The notes below the pieces were generated by a model, which was not told the DNA's origin, searched no databases, and was given only the letters and a program-made list of their open reading frames with translations. A stretch of 64,000 nt of DNA from Plectrocnemia conspersa. Taxonomy: Eukaryota; Arthropoda; Insecta; Trichoptera; Polycentropodidae. Positions within the stretch are counted from its first letter, which is position 1. Every line of letters starts with the position of its first letter. Location of the stretch: assembly GCA_009617715.1 (NCBI GenBank), contig VTFK01000026.1:1302001-1366000 (forward strand). The letters are read 5' to 3'. The position numbers and the translations under genes were made by a program. This document shows positions 25,056 to 38,030 of this stretch, piece by piece.

Positions 25056-26379
25056 ATCACCGCTTTCTATGTTTTAATAAAAATCCACAACGAACAGATA
25101 GATAGATAAAATAAAAAATGGTTTGACAAATAGCTAGTAACTGCAAATCTCACTAAAGGCGTCGAAGTAACTTTTCTCATAGAAAGAAAAAAATATTTCG
25201 CTGTCGATAAATTAGTAAAAATTAAAATGTATAACAAAAATCTGGAGTCCAGACTGGCATAGTATACGGCATAGTCTTGCATACTTTAGACTCAACTTTC
25301 GTGAAAATATGAAATAGATACAACTGATACAAGCAGAACAAAAATATGCCGCGAAAGTAAAGTAAATTACTTATATTTAAATCAATATTAAAACTGCAAA
25401 TTCGTATGCTTCCCAACAAAACCTAAGTCACAAAAAAATATTTCGATAAGAATCGAGTAAATCGTGGTACACCACGATATAAAAAACTATACCCTAAATT
25501 GCGAGAGAATTCATAAAAATGCATTAATAAAAGATATGTATGAGAAATAGCAATAAATAATATTTTTTATATTAATAATATAAAAATGAGATACTTGTTA
25601 ATATTATATATATATAATAATAAGAATAAAATAAATATTGATAAAATTTTTATCAATACAAATATCCACCAAAATAGATAAGCCGGTAAGAGACCATGTT
25701 ATAGGAACCGCAAAACACAGTAGATACTGTAATATTTTAAGAATTATGGCCATACGTTTATTGTCGATTAAGTTATATAATATATAATACAGAAACTGAT
25801 TCTCTAATTTTCTCAGTAGAATAATTCATATGATATAAGTTACGACCTACCGCAATTATAATGCATATTATTAAAAAAATATATAGTTAAAATCGATGTA
25901 AGATTTTAAGCCATGACCTTCACTTTATAAGCAATGTCTCTTAGCACTGCTCCACAAATTGAATTCTGTTACAGATAAATATTTTCATTAATTCTATATC
26001 TACCAGTACTTGAAGTTAAAAAAAACATAAAAAAATATATCTGTTTTTTATCAATTTAATCATCATTATTTGTGCAGTTATGTCGTAAATTATAAAAATA
26101 CAGGTCAATTAACAAATACCTAACTATCTCGAAAGTATATTAGTTCTTTAAAATTTTTTGCCTTCTCGTTTCGTTGAATTGTATAATTCCCTAATAATTA
26201 TTTTAGAAGGTAAAGTTCTGAATTCGATGAAGTGGAAAGCTTTTGAGCTTATTTTTCACGTCTAGAAAATCCGTGGTATTTTTAGGCGGCCTACATAACA
26301 TAGGTATCTAAAACACTTTACAAATATATTTATAATATAAACATCGTATATGATAGGGTCAGGCAAAAAAACAAGTACA

Positions 26380-26970
26380 TATAAAAATTCCATGCGTCGA
26401 TTATCCCGCGGCGGCCTTGGCGATCCGACCAGATATGCGCTGTATATACATACATATATAAAATGGTCCCGCCAGGATAATTATTATGAAGACGTCGAAT
26501 ATTCACGCCATAATCTGAGCATAATAGGAGCACCGGCTACCGCGGTTTACGGTAGCCGATTTTATTGAGTCCTTTTGTGTTCGCGCTCGAGCTACCTGCG
26601 CGCATTAATATGTATGCGGCCGAGAGGGTGGTGGCTGCTGTGTGGTATAAATAAAAAGAGTAGAAGCAGAAGAACCTCCGAGGAGTTTTATATATATGAA
26701 CCTCCGTCGCTGAAAAGAAGTTAACGAGGAGCCGGAGGAGGAATTCGCCTCGAAGCAAAAGCGGGGATTGACCGTCATTGTGTTATAGCTATGCCTTTTT
26801 TTTTTTTTAATTAACACCAATTAACTCGCTCACCTGAGACGACCGTAACGCGGCGCTAACGTCGCTCGATACTACGAGTATAAACATTCGTTTTGAAATT
26901 TTATTTAATAACCTTGTTCAATATTGATGACGGTCGTTAAGTGGGAATACAAAACAATTTGAGGAATGCA
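26380..26970. promoter_or_regulatory. GC-raised island 10 with hairpin, TATA-like box and GGAATGC
   Basis: A perfect 9-base palindrome CGGCTACCG/CGGTAGCCG (26534-26542, 26550-26558) has a 7-base loop. TATAAATA lies at 26646-26653 and GGAATGCACGCG at 26963-26974. A promoter is possible, but no following exon can be named. Confidence 0.3.
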
Positions 26971-28641
26971 CGCGATTACGTTAACAATATGGAATTAGAG
27001 ACGCAACCGCTACGAAACCACGCAAAGTCGTTGCGTACTAGTTAAGATGTTTCAGATTTTATTATCACTGTTAAATACCTATGTAACAAACACTAAAAAG
27101 CGATAAATATTATACGAGTAAATGTGAAAGCTTTACAGCTATATCTATGTATTATATGAATAATAGTAGATAAATATATCGAATGTTTGTTTACAGCGAT
27201 TATGCAGTTTTTTTTATGCAGCGATTATACAGTCAATAAAATCAATTCCGAATAGTAAGATTATTTTAATGCACTACAATGTTTTTAAAATATTATAATA
27301 ATAAGAAAATGATTGTGATGTCAATAGAAAAAAAGTCATTGCCGCAAGTCTGAGCCCTTTTGTCTCAAAATAAATAAAAACAGATATTTTAATTTATTAA
27401 AATTTGATTTTCCTCGGGACGTTTTTAATGACAGATTTATAAAAATAAATTTACTAAATAAAATCAAGATACTATAACAGTACAAAATAAGATAATAAAT
27501 TAGTTATATAAATGTACGTTTTAACCTGTACAGAAGTTGTTAAGTTACTCGTGCAATTAAACGGCTATTACTTGCCACCTTTGACTCTATTACTAGCACA
27601 TATATTTAAATAATAACGTATTAACCCTTTTCTTTAAATATCTTCTATATTTGGCTTATATATACGGTTTAAAAAGATCATTTCATGATGATTTAAGAAT
27701 GAAATATAAATATTTATGTATACGTTAGACGCATTTTTTGGATTGGATTGGTGATAAATTTAAAGTTAAAGTTGTAGACCAATTCACATTTATGTATACA
27801 CCTCACTTAAGGACGCATTGTTTGTAAACATTAGAATTCAACTGCAACTTAATATCACCGCTCATCATTAACATTCAAAGTGTGTTTACATATATTTTTG
27901 GATTACCTGACGACGCGTGAAGTAAATAAATTCATAACATCAACATATTTTATATTTCTCGCCTGAGAATATTATTGTGTATGTGTATTTGTTATTATAA
28001 AAAAATCTAAATAGTTAACTGCGGCTTAGACTTAACCTCGCGTGATAATATTAATACGAACAATCGTGAAGTAATGCTAGTTATTAGTTTATCACGCGAG
28101 TAATTCCAACCTTTGTTCTGCATTATAATTTGAGGCTTAGATGGGGTGAACGATAACCCCAAAGTCAAAAATGACACATGCATAATAAAAAGATACAGTA
28201 TAAGAACATATGGCAATATTTAGGTCGAGTGTTACTGCAACAATTAACTTTTCCAGAAAGTTTAGTCATAGGATATTCTTCGTAACAAAAGAGCACACAA
28301 AGCAGACACTATTTTATCAATAATTAAGTTTCGTAACTATTCTATTTTAATGAGTCTCAATAATACATGTTATGAACTTCTAATTGTTGTTTTATAAAAA
28401 AAAATAAAGACAAACACTATATCATTTATCATGCGAAAAAAAAAAGAAATATATCGCTAAGATAAAAATGTAACGATTGCTTATTGTCAACAAGTTAAAT
28501 AATTCCCAGGACAAACTAAGCTCAAAAATCAAGTTATATATGAGGCGTCAAAATTAAAAAGAGTATTATATTTTCATAATAATATTACTCAAACCTTGAT
28601 GAGTATGGTAGTAAAGTCTATTCTAGACTATTCCAAGAATA

Positions 28642-28674
28642 TTGGACAAATAAATTCGTGATTTATTTGTCCAA
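28642..28674. repeat. Perfect inverted repeat, 14-base arms, 5-base loop
   Basis: TTGGACAAATAAAT (28642-28655) and its exact reverse complement (28661-28674) flank TCGTG. Confidence 0.9.
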
Positions 28675-28804
28675 ACGATCTTAAAAATAGATAATTATTC
28701 GTGTGAGTTTAGTTGATAGCTATATTCTAAAAAGCAAATAATATTTCAAAGTATAGATTTGTTAAATTCACCCACAATATTGTCAATGCCTTAAATGTAT
28801 TAAA

Positions 28805-29055
28805 CAGTGGAACCTCGACTTACGAGCATTTTTTTTAAATGACTCGACATACGAGCAATAAACGTATTGCATAACTTAAAAATAAACTTTATTTTTAATT
28901 TATTTAGTATGTATTTACCATTTACATTTTCTCCATTGATATGGATTAATGGCATTTCAATTAATTTCAATGGATAAAATTGATTTGGCATACGAGTAGT
29001 TTGAGTTACAAGCTCCGTCACGGAACGAGTTAAATCGTAAACCAAGGCACCACTG
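28805..29055. mobile_element. pogo/Tigger-like MITE, 251 bases
   Basis: The left end CAGTGGAACCTCGACTTACG matches the reverse complement of the right end, CAGTGGTGCCTTGGTTTACG, at 15 of 20 positions. CAGTGG...CCACTG ends with TTACGA-type subterminal repeats are typical of pogo/Tigger elements. TA follows the right end; the left flank has TAAA. An 81-codon open frame spans it but is not transposase. Confidence 0.7.
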
Positions 29056-29159
29056 TATATATATGTTATGTATACCTACACTTTACAAATGAAATCAAAG
29101 TATATTAGTATTTTTTAAACTAAATAAACATATAAGTTATTTCAATATTAGATAATTAT

Positions 29160-29450
29160 TCGATCAGCAAGATAGACGAGTGGTATAAGTCGGTGATTAT
29201 TACATGAAAGACTCTCGTATGAACAGGTTTTTAAATTTCTATCGAGTTTGGGAAATCAAAGTTAGTTATTATAATATAATTGTAAATTAGATAGATTATC
29301 ACAGATTAGATTTATCTCACGTATGAATAATTAAGAAATAAATTTAGCGACATCTATTAATTAATAAAAGATATGGAAAAGTCTGTTGTAATGCATTACA
29401 ACAGAAAAATTTAAAATAAATATATATTTTGTAATCGTATAACTAACACA
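29160..29450 (+). mobile_element. SINE copy C
   Basis: Head: GACGAGTGGTATAAGTCGG. Body: TTATCACAGATTAGATT, ATCTCACGTATGAATAATTA and TGTAATGCATTACAACAG, ending in ATTTAAAATAAATATA. The same block order as copy B. Confidence 0.6.
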
Positions 29451-29879
29451 ATAGTTTAAAATAAGCATTCGTAATGGAGATGAGCTGCCCCTCAGGAACT
29501 TGCCGGGTATGTATTGGCAATTTTGGAAGGCTTGGAACGCGCTAGCATAGAGTTTCCAATAGGTAAAGTGTCTTACACGAGCAGAAAAACTTAATATATG
29601 TATGCATTATGTGAGGTATTGAGGTTATCAAAGTCAAACTCTACAAATCTATATATGGAGATAAACGACAAGTGCTAGAATCACTATTCTTTAATGATAT
29701 ATATAATATGTTATAAGAAAGTACAAAATATGTTTATTTAATAGACGAAATAGACTAATCTTGAATATACACTTTCATTTCAAAACACTCCCAGTCAATC
29801 TAGAAGAGTTTTAAATCCTACCCTGCCCCTTTATTATCCAACATTTGAGTCTGTTCGTAATTTGTCAACGCTCATCTCT

Positions 29880-30340
29880 CGTGTTATTATCGTGCGGCCG
29901 TGGAATGTTTTTTTTTCGGTCCGCGCAACAAAGTGAAACAAAACTAGTTTTCATATCATAATGCAATTATGGAATTCCAAAAAGTGGCGCGAGAGTGACG
30001 ACCTCGACTCGTCAGCGGAGCGAGAGCGGCCCAGGATGACCGAATGGAGACGCGTTCTTGGAAACGAGCCGACTGTTATTATTTATCATCGGTTGTTGTC
30101 TTCGTAATTGCAGATGGCGCGCGAGTTTTCTTTTTCTCCCCGGCGGATTTCCTCGAAGCGGGAGAAAAGCGGCCGCCGGGTTGAAAGGTTAAACGCGCGA
30201 AGGCACGAGGTGGCGGTGCGGGCTTGACCTTGACACGGCGAGAAGGTCATTCGGGGGCCAAGGACCGCTGATCGCGCGGGCCGCATTCCTCGAGAGCCGC
30301 TCGAGCTGCGTGCCACAGGAGACGACTGCGCGACGAAAGT
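29880..30340. promoter_or_regulatory. GC-rich island 11: TEAD-type sites and FTZ-F1/ERR-type sites
   Basis: CGCATTCC is at 30282-30289 (reverse reads GAGGAATGCGG, as in islands 4 and 8) and GGAATG at 29902-29907. TGACCTTGA at 30225-30233 is an exact reverse FTZ-F1/ERR site; AAGGTCA at 30243-30249 faces away from it, 11 bases from the TGACCTT half. No coding match. Confidence 0.4.
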
Positions 30341-30654
30341 GAAAAGTGGATTTCGGAAAAACCAACCCTACAAAAGAGTGGGAAAATTAAACAGAAAAAC
30401 ATTCTCTTTGATTATTTTAGATATTCCAAAACGAAATACGATCTATCATTACACCAAAGTTATTCAAATATAGATAATATAATATAGATTTAACATCAAT
30501 GTCCAATTAGAAAGCTATCCAACTTTTTATATGAAATAGGGAATAGGATTGGTTTCCATAAGGGCGTGTTGGTTTTTAAAAAGAAAGGTTGAAACATTGT
30601 GAAAAATCTTAGTTCAATAAGTATAGCAATTATGCTAGGAGTTTTTGTATCCGT

Positions 30655-30880
30655 TCTAATATAATAGAACAATAGTAAATGTCGGTGACTAATACTGGAA
30701 AAACTTGGGTTTGAATCCCATATGGACTTTTTAATTTATATCGTGTCTTAGAAAAAGAAATTAGGAAGCATTTATAAATATAATTCCGATCGATCATAAA
30801 ATATTAGGGTTTCCGAGATTTTTTTATAATCACACAGAAAATCGAGTTAGGTTATGCATAATGACATCTAGTGTTTATTC
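30655..30880 (+). mobile_element. SINE copy D, 5' part
   Basis: GTCGGTGACTAATACTGG and TTGGGTTTGAATCCCAT (B-box) are followed by ATAATTCCGATCGATCAT and ATGACATCTAGTG. The 3' half is missing and is replaced by the repeat that starts at about 30880. Confidence 0.6.
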
Positions 30881-31000
30881 TCCGGAATTATTTTTCGAGA
30901 ATTTCTTGAGAAAAATGTAAGATTCTCATTTCTTGTGAAATTTTATAAAGCATTTTTTATTATATAAAATTAAATTTGTACGAATATTTTTAAAAGGTTT
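30880..31000 (+). repeat. Unclassified repeat, copy 1
   Basis: CCGAGAATT-like, TTTCTTGTGAAA and AAATTAAATTTGTACGAATA blocks recur in order at 37380-37535 (TTTCTCGTGAAA, AAATTAAATTAATACGCATA). The family is not recognised. Confidence 0.45.
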
Positions 31001-33949
31001 ACAGCCACTGCCCTTTTAATAACGCTGCGTAAGTAAAGGTGGGCTCATGCTTAATATGCATACTTCTAGGAAGGTTTTAATAGGGGTCTGGGAATAACAA
31101 ACAATTGTTTATACATTTTTAACACTCGAATTCGCATTATTTTTGCTTAAATAAGACAATTATATAAGAAACTTTGCCGAAGGTGTAAGCCAGATATTTG
31201 AAAATATGCATACTACCGGAAGATCAAAATTATTTATATAACCAACAATTTTTTGTGATTTTCTATTACTCTAACCGGCTATCTTAGAGTCTAACCGGCC
31301 GGCGGTTTTATTTTTGCATTAGTGATCTAAGAAACCGCTCCGATAAAAATAAATTACGCATGGGAGTACGCCAGAATGCAAAACGATTAAGAGTTTTTTT
31401 TTTCAATAATCCAAATTTTTTTTTTTATATTGTTTTTGTAAAATAACAACAGCTGTTATTGACAATGGTCTCCCGACTATTATTGCAAGCCGAAGGGGCC
31501 TTTAATTTTTTTTTAAAACAATTAGAAAACATCAATTCTGTGCTAAGCTCGAAATTTCAACGGAAATTAAAGTCATTCGTTTCATTAATTAAATATTTGC
31601 TAAATCAAGAATTATTCACCAATAAAAAAAGATTTTTTTACTTATTCTTCAAAATCAAAAATATGTAAAATGGGGAAAGATATTATTTAATGGCTCGACA
31701 AATTTTAAGGATCCTCGCGACTCATTGAATCATTGGATCATCTATTAAAGAAATTGAAAATTTATCGTTGGCGCAACAATTATAGAAAGAAATTTCTTTC
31801 AGCCTTACATAGAGTAGGTACTAGAATATTGCTGTTTTTTTATTTTTATATACTAAGGAAGAATATGAGGCGTATTTTTTGCATTCAACAAACCCCAGAT
31901 TAATTTACAAAAATGGCTAAATTATTCTCTTTTGAGAATAATTCCTCAAAGATCATAGAAAAATCTCTCGGGATCTAGTTTTTTTATTTATAAAATGTTA
32001 ATAAATAGATCACACTTATTAATACTAAGACATCTTATAGAGACGACGAATAAGCAATTGCTTTAATAGATTTAAACACTTTTAAATAGTCAGCATATGA
32101 ACAATTGCTGTGTTAATGTGGTACTTCATAATGTGTTAAATACTCTTTTGAGTATTGCGAATCATACACAAGTTATTGACGATTCTATAATAGTTCTTTA
32201 TAGCATAAACTTTAAAAGAGATTTTACCATATTTTTCATGTCAAAAGTCATGAGATTGATAACTTTTAATGAGTGTATATGTGGTTTTGATTTGTTTAAC
32301 GAAAAAATAATTATAGTGATGAAAATATATTTAAATATAACAATAAAGCTATAGATTATTTCGGCTTTTGTAAATTGGAGTCACTTTTGTGCATTTCAAA
32401 AAAATGGTAATACAGAATTCTACGAAGGCTGATTAAAAATAACTGTAAGTTTTTTAAACTATTTTTTCATCAACAAAATCTGAACCAGAAAACACCAACT
32501 TTTAATGGATAAAGTTGAAAATTAAGCCAAATATTCACAATACTTTAAAGTAATCTGAAAATTCATCTAGGACCAGCTCTAATTTATTTAGCGCCGCAAG
32601 CAAAAACTACATTGCCTCCGCCCTCACACATAACATTTAAATACTATGCACCAATACTATTTTACCATTAATTATCTTTAGAAAATATTTTTTAAATTTA
32701 TAGTAAAACAAAACAATAGTTGCTTATTATATAATAATTATTTAATAAATTAACGCATTTAAGAAAAAAAAGACGCTGAAAAGCGGCGAAAACAACTGTA
32801 TGGTAACCACAGAATAAAGAATATAATAGTAACTAACCAAGTTTGCATAGAAGAGCGATGAGGTCATGAGACCATTGAGTCGCTCTTCTATAAGGGGAGC
32901 TAAAAAAATATTTTTTAACATCTTGATATGCTAACAATAAAAATATACCATTCAATTTTTAATAAATATAAAATTATTATCTATATACATATATATTTTA
33001 AATAGTTATTAGAATATATTTCGCAGTTATAACCATTAATAGCGTTTTAGAACCACAGTGCAATTGACACGTTTTCGAAAATAATTTATATGTTAGTTCA
33101 ACTAAAAAAATTTGGTATGCTATAGCATTTATAAGCTTAAATAAATAATATTTATTTTCAAATATCATCTGCTAGCTCTAAGAAATAATTTTGAGTGTTC
33201 TCTACATCTTAGTCAACACTAATCGCATGCACACTGTTAGTTCAGATTTAACTACACGTTTTGATACTTGTAATAATCATGAAAAAAATAGAATATCGGA
33301 TTTGTTTAATTACACGAATCAAAATAAAATATTTATTAAAAAACTTACGTATGATTATTTCACATGCGTAATTTATTATGTAATATAAAATTTATGATTG
33401 ATTATTTTTATTCAATATTTCAACTATTGTATATAGTATAACTTAATATCGTTATTATGGCTGAGTCGAATGAATGGAATTTTTGCACCGTGCATAAATT
33501 AATTAATATTCTCGCATTTCCGCTAAGAGATCTTATAATATCAAATATCATGAAATGCAAAATATTTTTAACTCAGCAAGTCTACAAATAGATTTAGTAT
33601 ATATTTCTGGACTGGTCAATCTGCTAGTCAATCTGCTATAAAAATAAATTTGCACTATTAAGTATATTTTTATGCAGAAAATAAATAATAAATAATCTTA
33701 GACCAACAATAGCCTGGGAGAAAATTATTGAAATTTATTTATAGTATAGTTATATTTAATCAAAAAATATTTGGGCACGTCTACTTTTGAAGTTTACTTT
33801 TGTATCTGTCGTCAAAATAAAACATAATTGAGATAGTGACAATAGTAATAAATAAGTAATACAGAATATGCATGTCTGATATTGATCTACACATCTCAAA
33901 ATTGCGTATTGGCTCCAGCAATTCGTTACATAATAAAACTTAAATTAAT

Positions 33950-34400
33950 ACCTGGAATGATTAATTTTAAAGCGCGGTTTAGCAAGCGCTACCGAGTTAA
34001 TGACGATCGGTATGCGAGTGGGCGGTTCACGGTGATTTTTTGCTACATAAAGTATGCACTCGGTCATAACGCTTACTGAAAAAAAATTACGCAAAAGTTT
34101 ACTAGTTCGCACACTTCATCACTCATTGACCGAGCGATTTATCGCGAACGTAACGACGCGTTGCAAAACCGTCTCACTCGCGCGACAATAAAACAATGTT
34201 TATCGTTACGCAATCTCGCCGTGGCCAAACAAAAGCCTCTTATGAATAAACATTTCCGATTTGCACAACACAAAATGACCTTTTAAGGTTTCCAGCATGA
34301 GTATATGTAGTACTATGCGCGGAAAGCAATAAAAATGACCGAGCGTTTGACCGCGCTGGCTCGCTTCTGGGTGAAGGTCCTTTTGTAACGCTTTTATGAC
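33950..34400. promoter_or_regulatory. GC-raised island 12
   Basis: CpG-rich stretches (AGCAAGCGCTACCGAGTT, GCGAGTGGGCGGTTC) lie beside GGAATG at 33954-33959. No GGAATGCG and no coding match. Confidence 0.25.
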
Positions 34401-35055
34401 AAATGCACGTATAAATTTTCACACCAAGTATGTTAAGACACTTGTGTAGTATAACGATGCTTACTGAACATCGTAACACACTGATAAGAGCATTGCTATG
34501 TAACTAATCGATTTTATGGTAAGTAATATTCTATATCTCACACAATACAAAATATAACAAGATATGTAAAATTACACGCTGATTTCAGCTAAATATTTAT
34601 TTTCCTTATACTGTCTCTTTTATTAGATATCATTAAAACTGATCTTTTAATAAATACTTTTGCTCAAACTGCATTTTCCCACACGAATTAAACCAAAACA
34701 CGAGAAAATGTCAATATCATATGTTAGAGAAGAGTTGGCAAGTGCTCCAGTTCTAGACTATACAGGCAAGAACAGTGGACGTGACCGAGAATTATATAAA
34801 CACATCTGCGACTTGACATAGAAACGTAACCAAGCGCACCCAGGCAACAAGGACGGATAATACCCATATTCCTTCAAGTATAAATATCGAAGGAATTTAC
34901 GCTGAACTTTTTACAGCTTCGATTCATACGCCTGGAATCCAAATAATAGAGCTAGTTTCTAGTATGCTGCAGACTAGAGCATCATAAAGAGTGCGCAATA
35001 CTAAAGTATTCCTGAAGTAGCGCGCATTTCTTAAGATAAAACCGATACAATGACT

Positions 35056-35523
35056 AGGCAAAGTATGCACTAACTATGAGTTTTAGTTAAAGCTTACAGC
35101 GCTACATTTCAATGTATACTTTAACTAGAGAGTGTATGAACTATTCGACGCGAGCTAGTTACATCGTCAACGAACAAGATCTGATAACCAACCAAATCGC
35201 CAGCGACTAATCGTAGAGCCAATTAAATAACATTGGACTGGTTCGTGACGAGTGAGCGTTAGTCAGAGCAGTGAAAACCCCATGAATAACGGAAAAATAC
35301 ATAAATTGGCACCAAAATTTACCTTATACAAATGTTCTAAAATATCTATTAAGCACATAAATGATTTAATTTTTAATTTTTTGACAAACACTGAACAGTG
35401 AGAGCATACAATAACTTGCTCGTGAGTTATTTGGTGTGTACTGTAACTGATTTGTACTGAGTGATTTGATAGTGCATACAGTGACTAGTTAATGTATGCA
35501 TTTTCTAAATTCATACTTTGCCT
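35056..35523. mobile_element. Possible DNA element with 12-base terminal inverted repeats
   Basis: AGGCAAAGTATG at 35056-35067 and its exact reverse complement at 35512-35523 bound 468 bases. No target duplication is visible. A related GTGCGTACTAACTATGAGC block recurs near 37085. Confidence 0.35.
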
Positions 35524-35839
35524 GTAACACATACACACAATAGTAAAAAAATATCCATTCTAATTTTCCACTTTAAAAAATCAAAATTACTATATAGAGC
35601 CTAAAACTAGAAAATTATACATCATATTTTTATTATACATTTCAACTAAATATAATTTTAACATTGTGGTAAGGGTTAAATAAGCGCAACCACGCGCGGC
35701 TAGTATTATATTCTTAGAACAACCAGAGTGTAAGGATTTCGGTAAAAATCTTTCAGATGTCATGCCTCGATCACGTTTATGTGTCTATTTAAGTAGTCTT
35801 CAAAATGTGTTCCGATCAAATCAAGCAAATCGATTTCTT

Positions 35840-36260
35840 CCATGCATCTTCATAATAGACAAGCCTTCGTCCTCGCGTAGGCTTTGCGCGTGTGGTTCGA
35901 TTTGCCGTGCGAATTTATAAAGCGAATTCCGAAACGTAACGATGACGCAACGCGCGCAACAATGCCCGGCAATAGTGAAATCTAAATAAAAAAAATAATA
36001 CAGCGGCGTAAACGTTTAGTTATTTGTGTTGTTTTGCAGTGAAATAATAAAAAAAAAAAATCACACAACGAACTAAAAAGAGTGAATCGTACAAGCGGAA
36101 TGCTCTACGTTCGTGGCGAAATTCCACTTAATTATTGGCGACGAGCGAAATTGTACTAATCGACGTTTCAACCGTGGATACCTCGCTTTGGTCGCGACGA
36201 AAAAATGCGGGACGAAACTATGCGGTTCGCTTTGACGCACAAATTACACGCGAACTCAGT
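35840..36260. promoter_or_regulatory. GC-raised island 13
   Basis: Scattered CpG-rich sequence with GGAATGCTC at 36097-36105 and GATGACGCAACGCGCGC near 35941. No coding match. Confidence 0.25.
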
Positions 36261-36599
36261 ACGCTTTATACTGGAGAAGAGACTGTGATATTCTGATGAA
36301 TAACATATTGAATATGTACAAAAAGATTTTTTCATATGCATCAAAGAGTACTTTTCTTTTTCAATTAGCATACATAATGCACCTTTCTCAAATCAACAAA
36401 AACTTTCAAACTATTTAACATGTGACCAAAATATTAGTAGTGTCGGCCTTAAAAGCCAAACAACTATATTCGGTTTTTGCAGTAGAATATATATGAATAT
36501 CGTTTAAAATTGTGCTATTAACAACAACAAAAATAGTATTTTTTATACAACGAAGTACACACAATCAATAACTTTAAAGTAAATTAGTGAGACATTAGA

Positions 36600-36900
36600 C
36601 TGAAATCAGTTACATCTGTTTATTAATTATAAACTATTACTACAATCAATATATGGCACAATGCACGACTTAGCTCGGTTTTATTTTAATTATCATCATA
36701 GCAATTCGTGAGATTATGAAAATCTAGGAAACTCTAATATATAATCTATCGGAATTATAATTACAAAATAATCATTAATTCCGATCTCCTGGTTCAAATG
36801 GAATTCAAACCCATTTAAAAAAAAAATATATATTATAAATATGTTATAATCAATAAAAACATGTTACAGTCTAACACCTATACTGTTACAGTGGTAGATC
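36600..36900 (-). mobile_element. SINE copy E, minus strand
   Basis: In reverse it reads GGGTTTGAATTCCATTTG, then ATTATAATTCCGATAGATTA, AGTTTCCTAGATTTTC and ATCTCACGAATTGC. These are the head and body blocks of copy B. Confidence 0.6.
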
Positions 36901-37379
36901 TATTTTAATCAAAGGTTAATACATGATATCTCGTTTAGTAGCATATTAATATTTATTTACCTATTCACTAGTAAATCTAAAATTATACAAAATAGTATAT
37001 TTCATCATAAAAATATCAAAATAAAGCTTGAAACATACTATATTTAAAACACGTTTTACCTTTTCCTGTCATTTTTTTATACCAAGTGCGTACTAACTAT
37101 GAGCTAAATGGAGAATAAATAATACGATTTTTAATCAGATTAGGCTAGAAAAATCATATGTGGTGAACGATCGGCATTATTTTTATAATAATCACTTATT
37201 CTGGTTTCTCATATCTAATCTAGGGCTTTCTTGAGTTTATCATATAACATTAAAAAATCATATATTTCGTATTCAATTAAAAATATATAATCAAGCCTTT
37301 TATTAAAATAAAATAAAATAAATATCTCAAAAATGACTGGAGTGAAGCATGTGTATAAACGTTTATTATGTATTATAGG

Positions 37380-37535
37380 AAGCGATTTTTTCCGAGAATT
37401 ATTTTTTTAAAAATTTTCAAAAATAATGAAAAGTGATGATTTTTTATTTCTCGTGAAAAATGATGGTTTCTTGAGAATTAAAAAAAAATGTTTTTTGTTG
37501 TAAAAAAATTAAATTAATACGCATATTTTTAAATG
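37380..37535 (+). repeat. Unclassified repeat, copy 2
   Basis: Partner of 30880-31000, with the same block order and moderate divergence. Confidence 0.45.
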
Positions 37536-37834
37536 ATATATAAGCAATGCAATTGCACAAACAATTGCATCGGCTAAATACACAGCTGCATTCAGAGCAG
37601 GTAGTGTAAAAAGAGACAGAAATCCGATATAATATTCGACAAAATTAATTTTATGATCATCTCAAACATCTCGTTAAGATTTCCTCAAAAATTAGGAATG
37701 CAGTGAAGTTTTTGGTAAGGATTCGTTTGCTGACTAAATGAAACTAGAGTCAATGTTTTCATGTAAATACTATAAACATCATACGAAAGGAAATATAATG
37801 TACATTAAATATTTTAAGAAAAAAAGTTGTTGTG

Positions 37835-38030
37835 CCCAGACGTAGTCCAATACGTTACAGCGGGGTAAATCTAAACCAATTTGGTAAATCGATCAGATAT
37901 AATGAATAGCTTCAAGTAAAACTAAAAATCTGTAATATCAACAATATATTATAAATTATTTATTTAAATTAAATTAAGACCATCGTAACCTAACAAGTTA
38001 CCCCAATGCGTCACGATGGTCGAAAACAAT
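37835..38030 (-). mobile_element. SINE 3' fragments, minus strand
   Basis: GTTACAGCGGGGTAAATCTA followed by ATCGATCAGATATAATGAAT matches the inverted copy at 10370-10415. CAAGTTACCCCAATGCGT near 37995 repeats part of it. Confidence 0.5.

Noticed and set aside
28800..29045. 81-codon minus-strand frame
   Set aside because: It coincides with the pogo-like MITE and is not transposase.
30086..30316. 76-codon minus-strand frame in island 11
   Set aside because: Composition follows local GC; no match.
32097..32354. 85-codon plus-strand frame
   Set aside because: AT-rich Ile/Asn/Phe sequence without family resemblance; length within chance for a 64-kb window.
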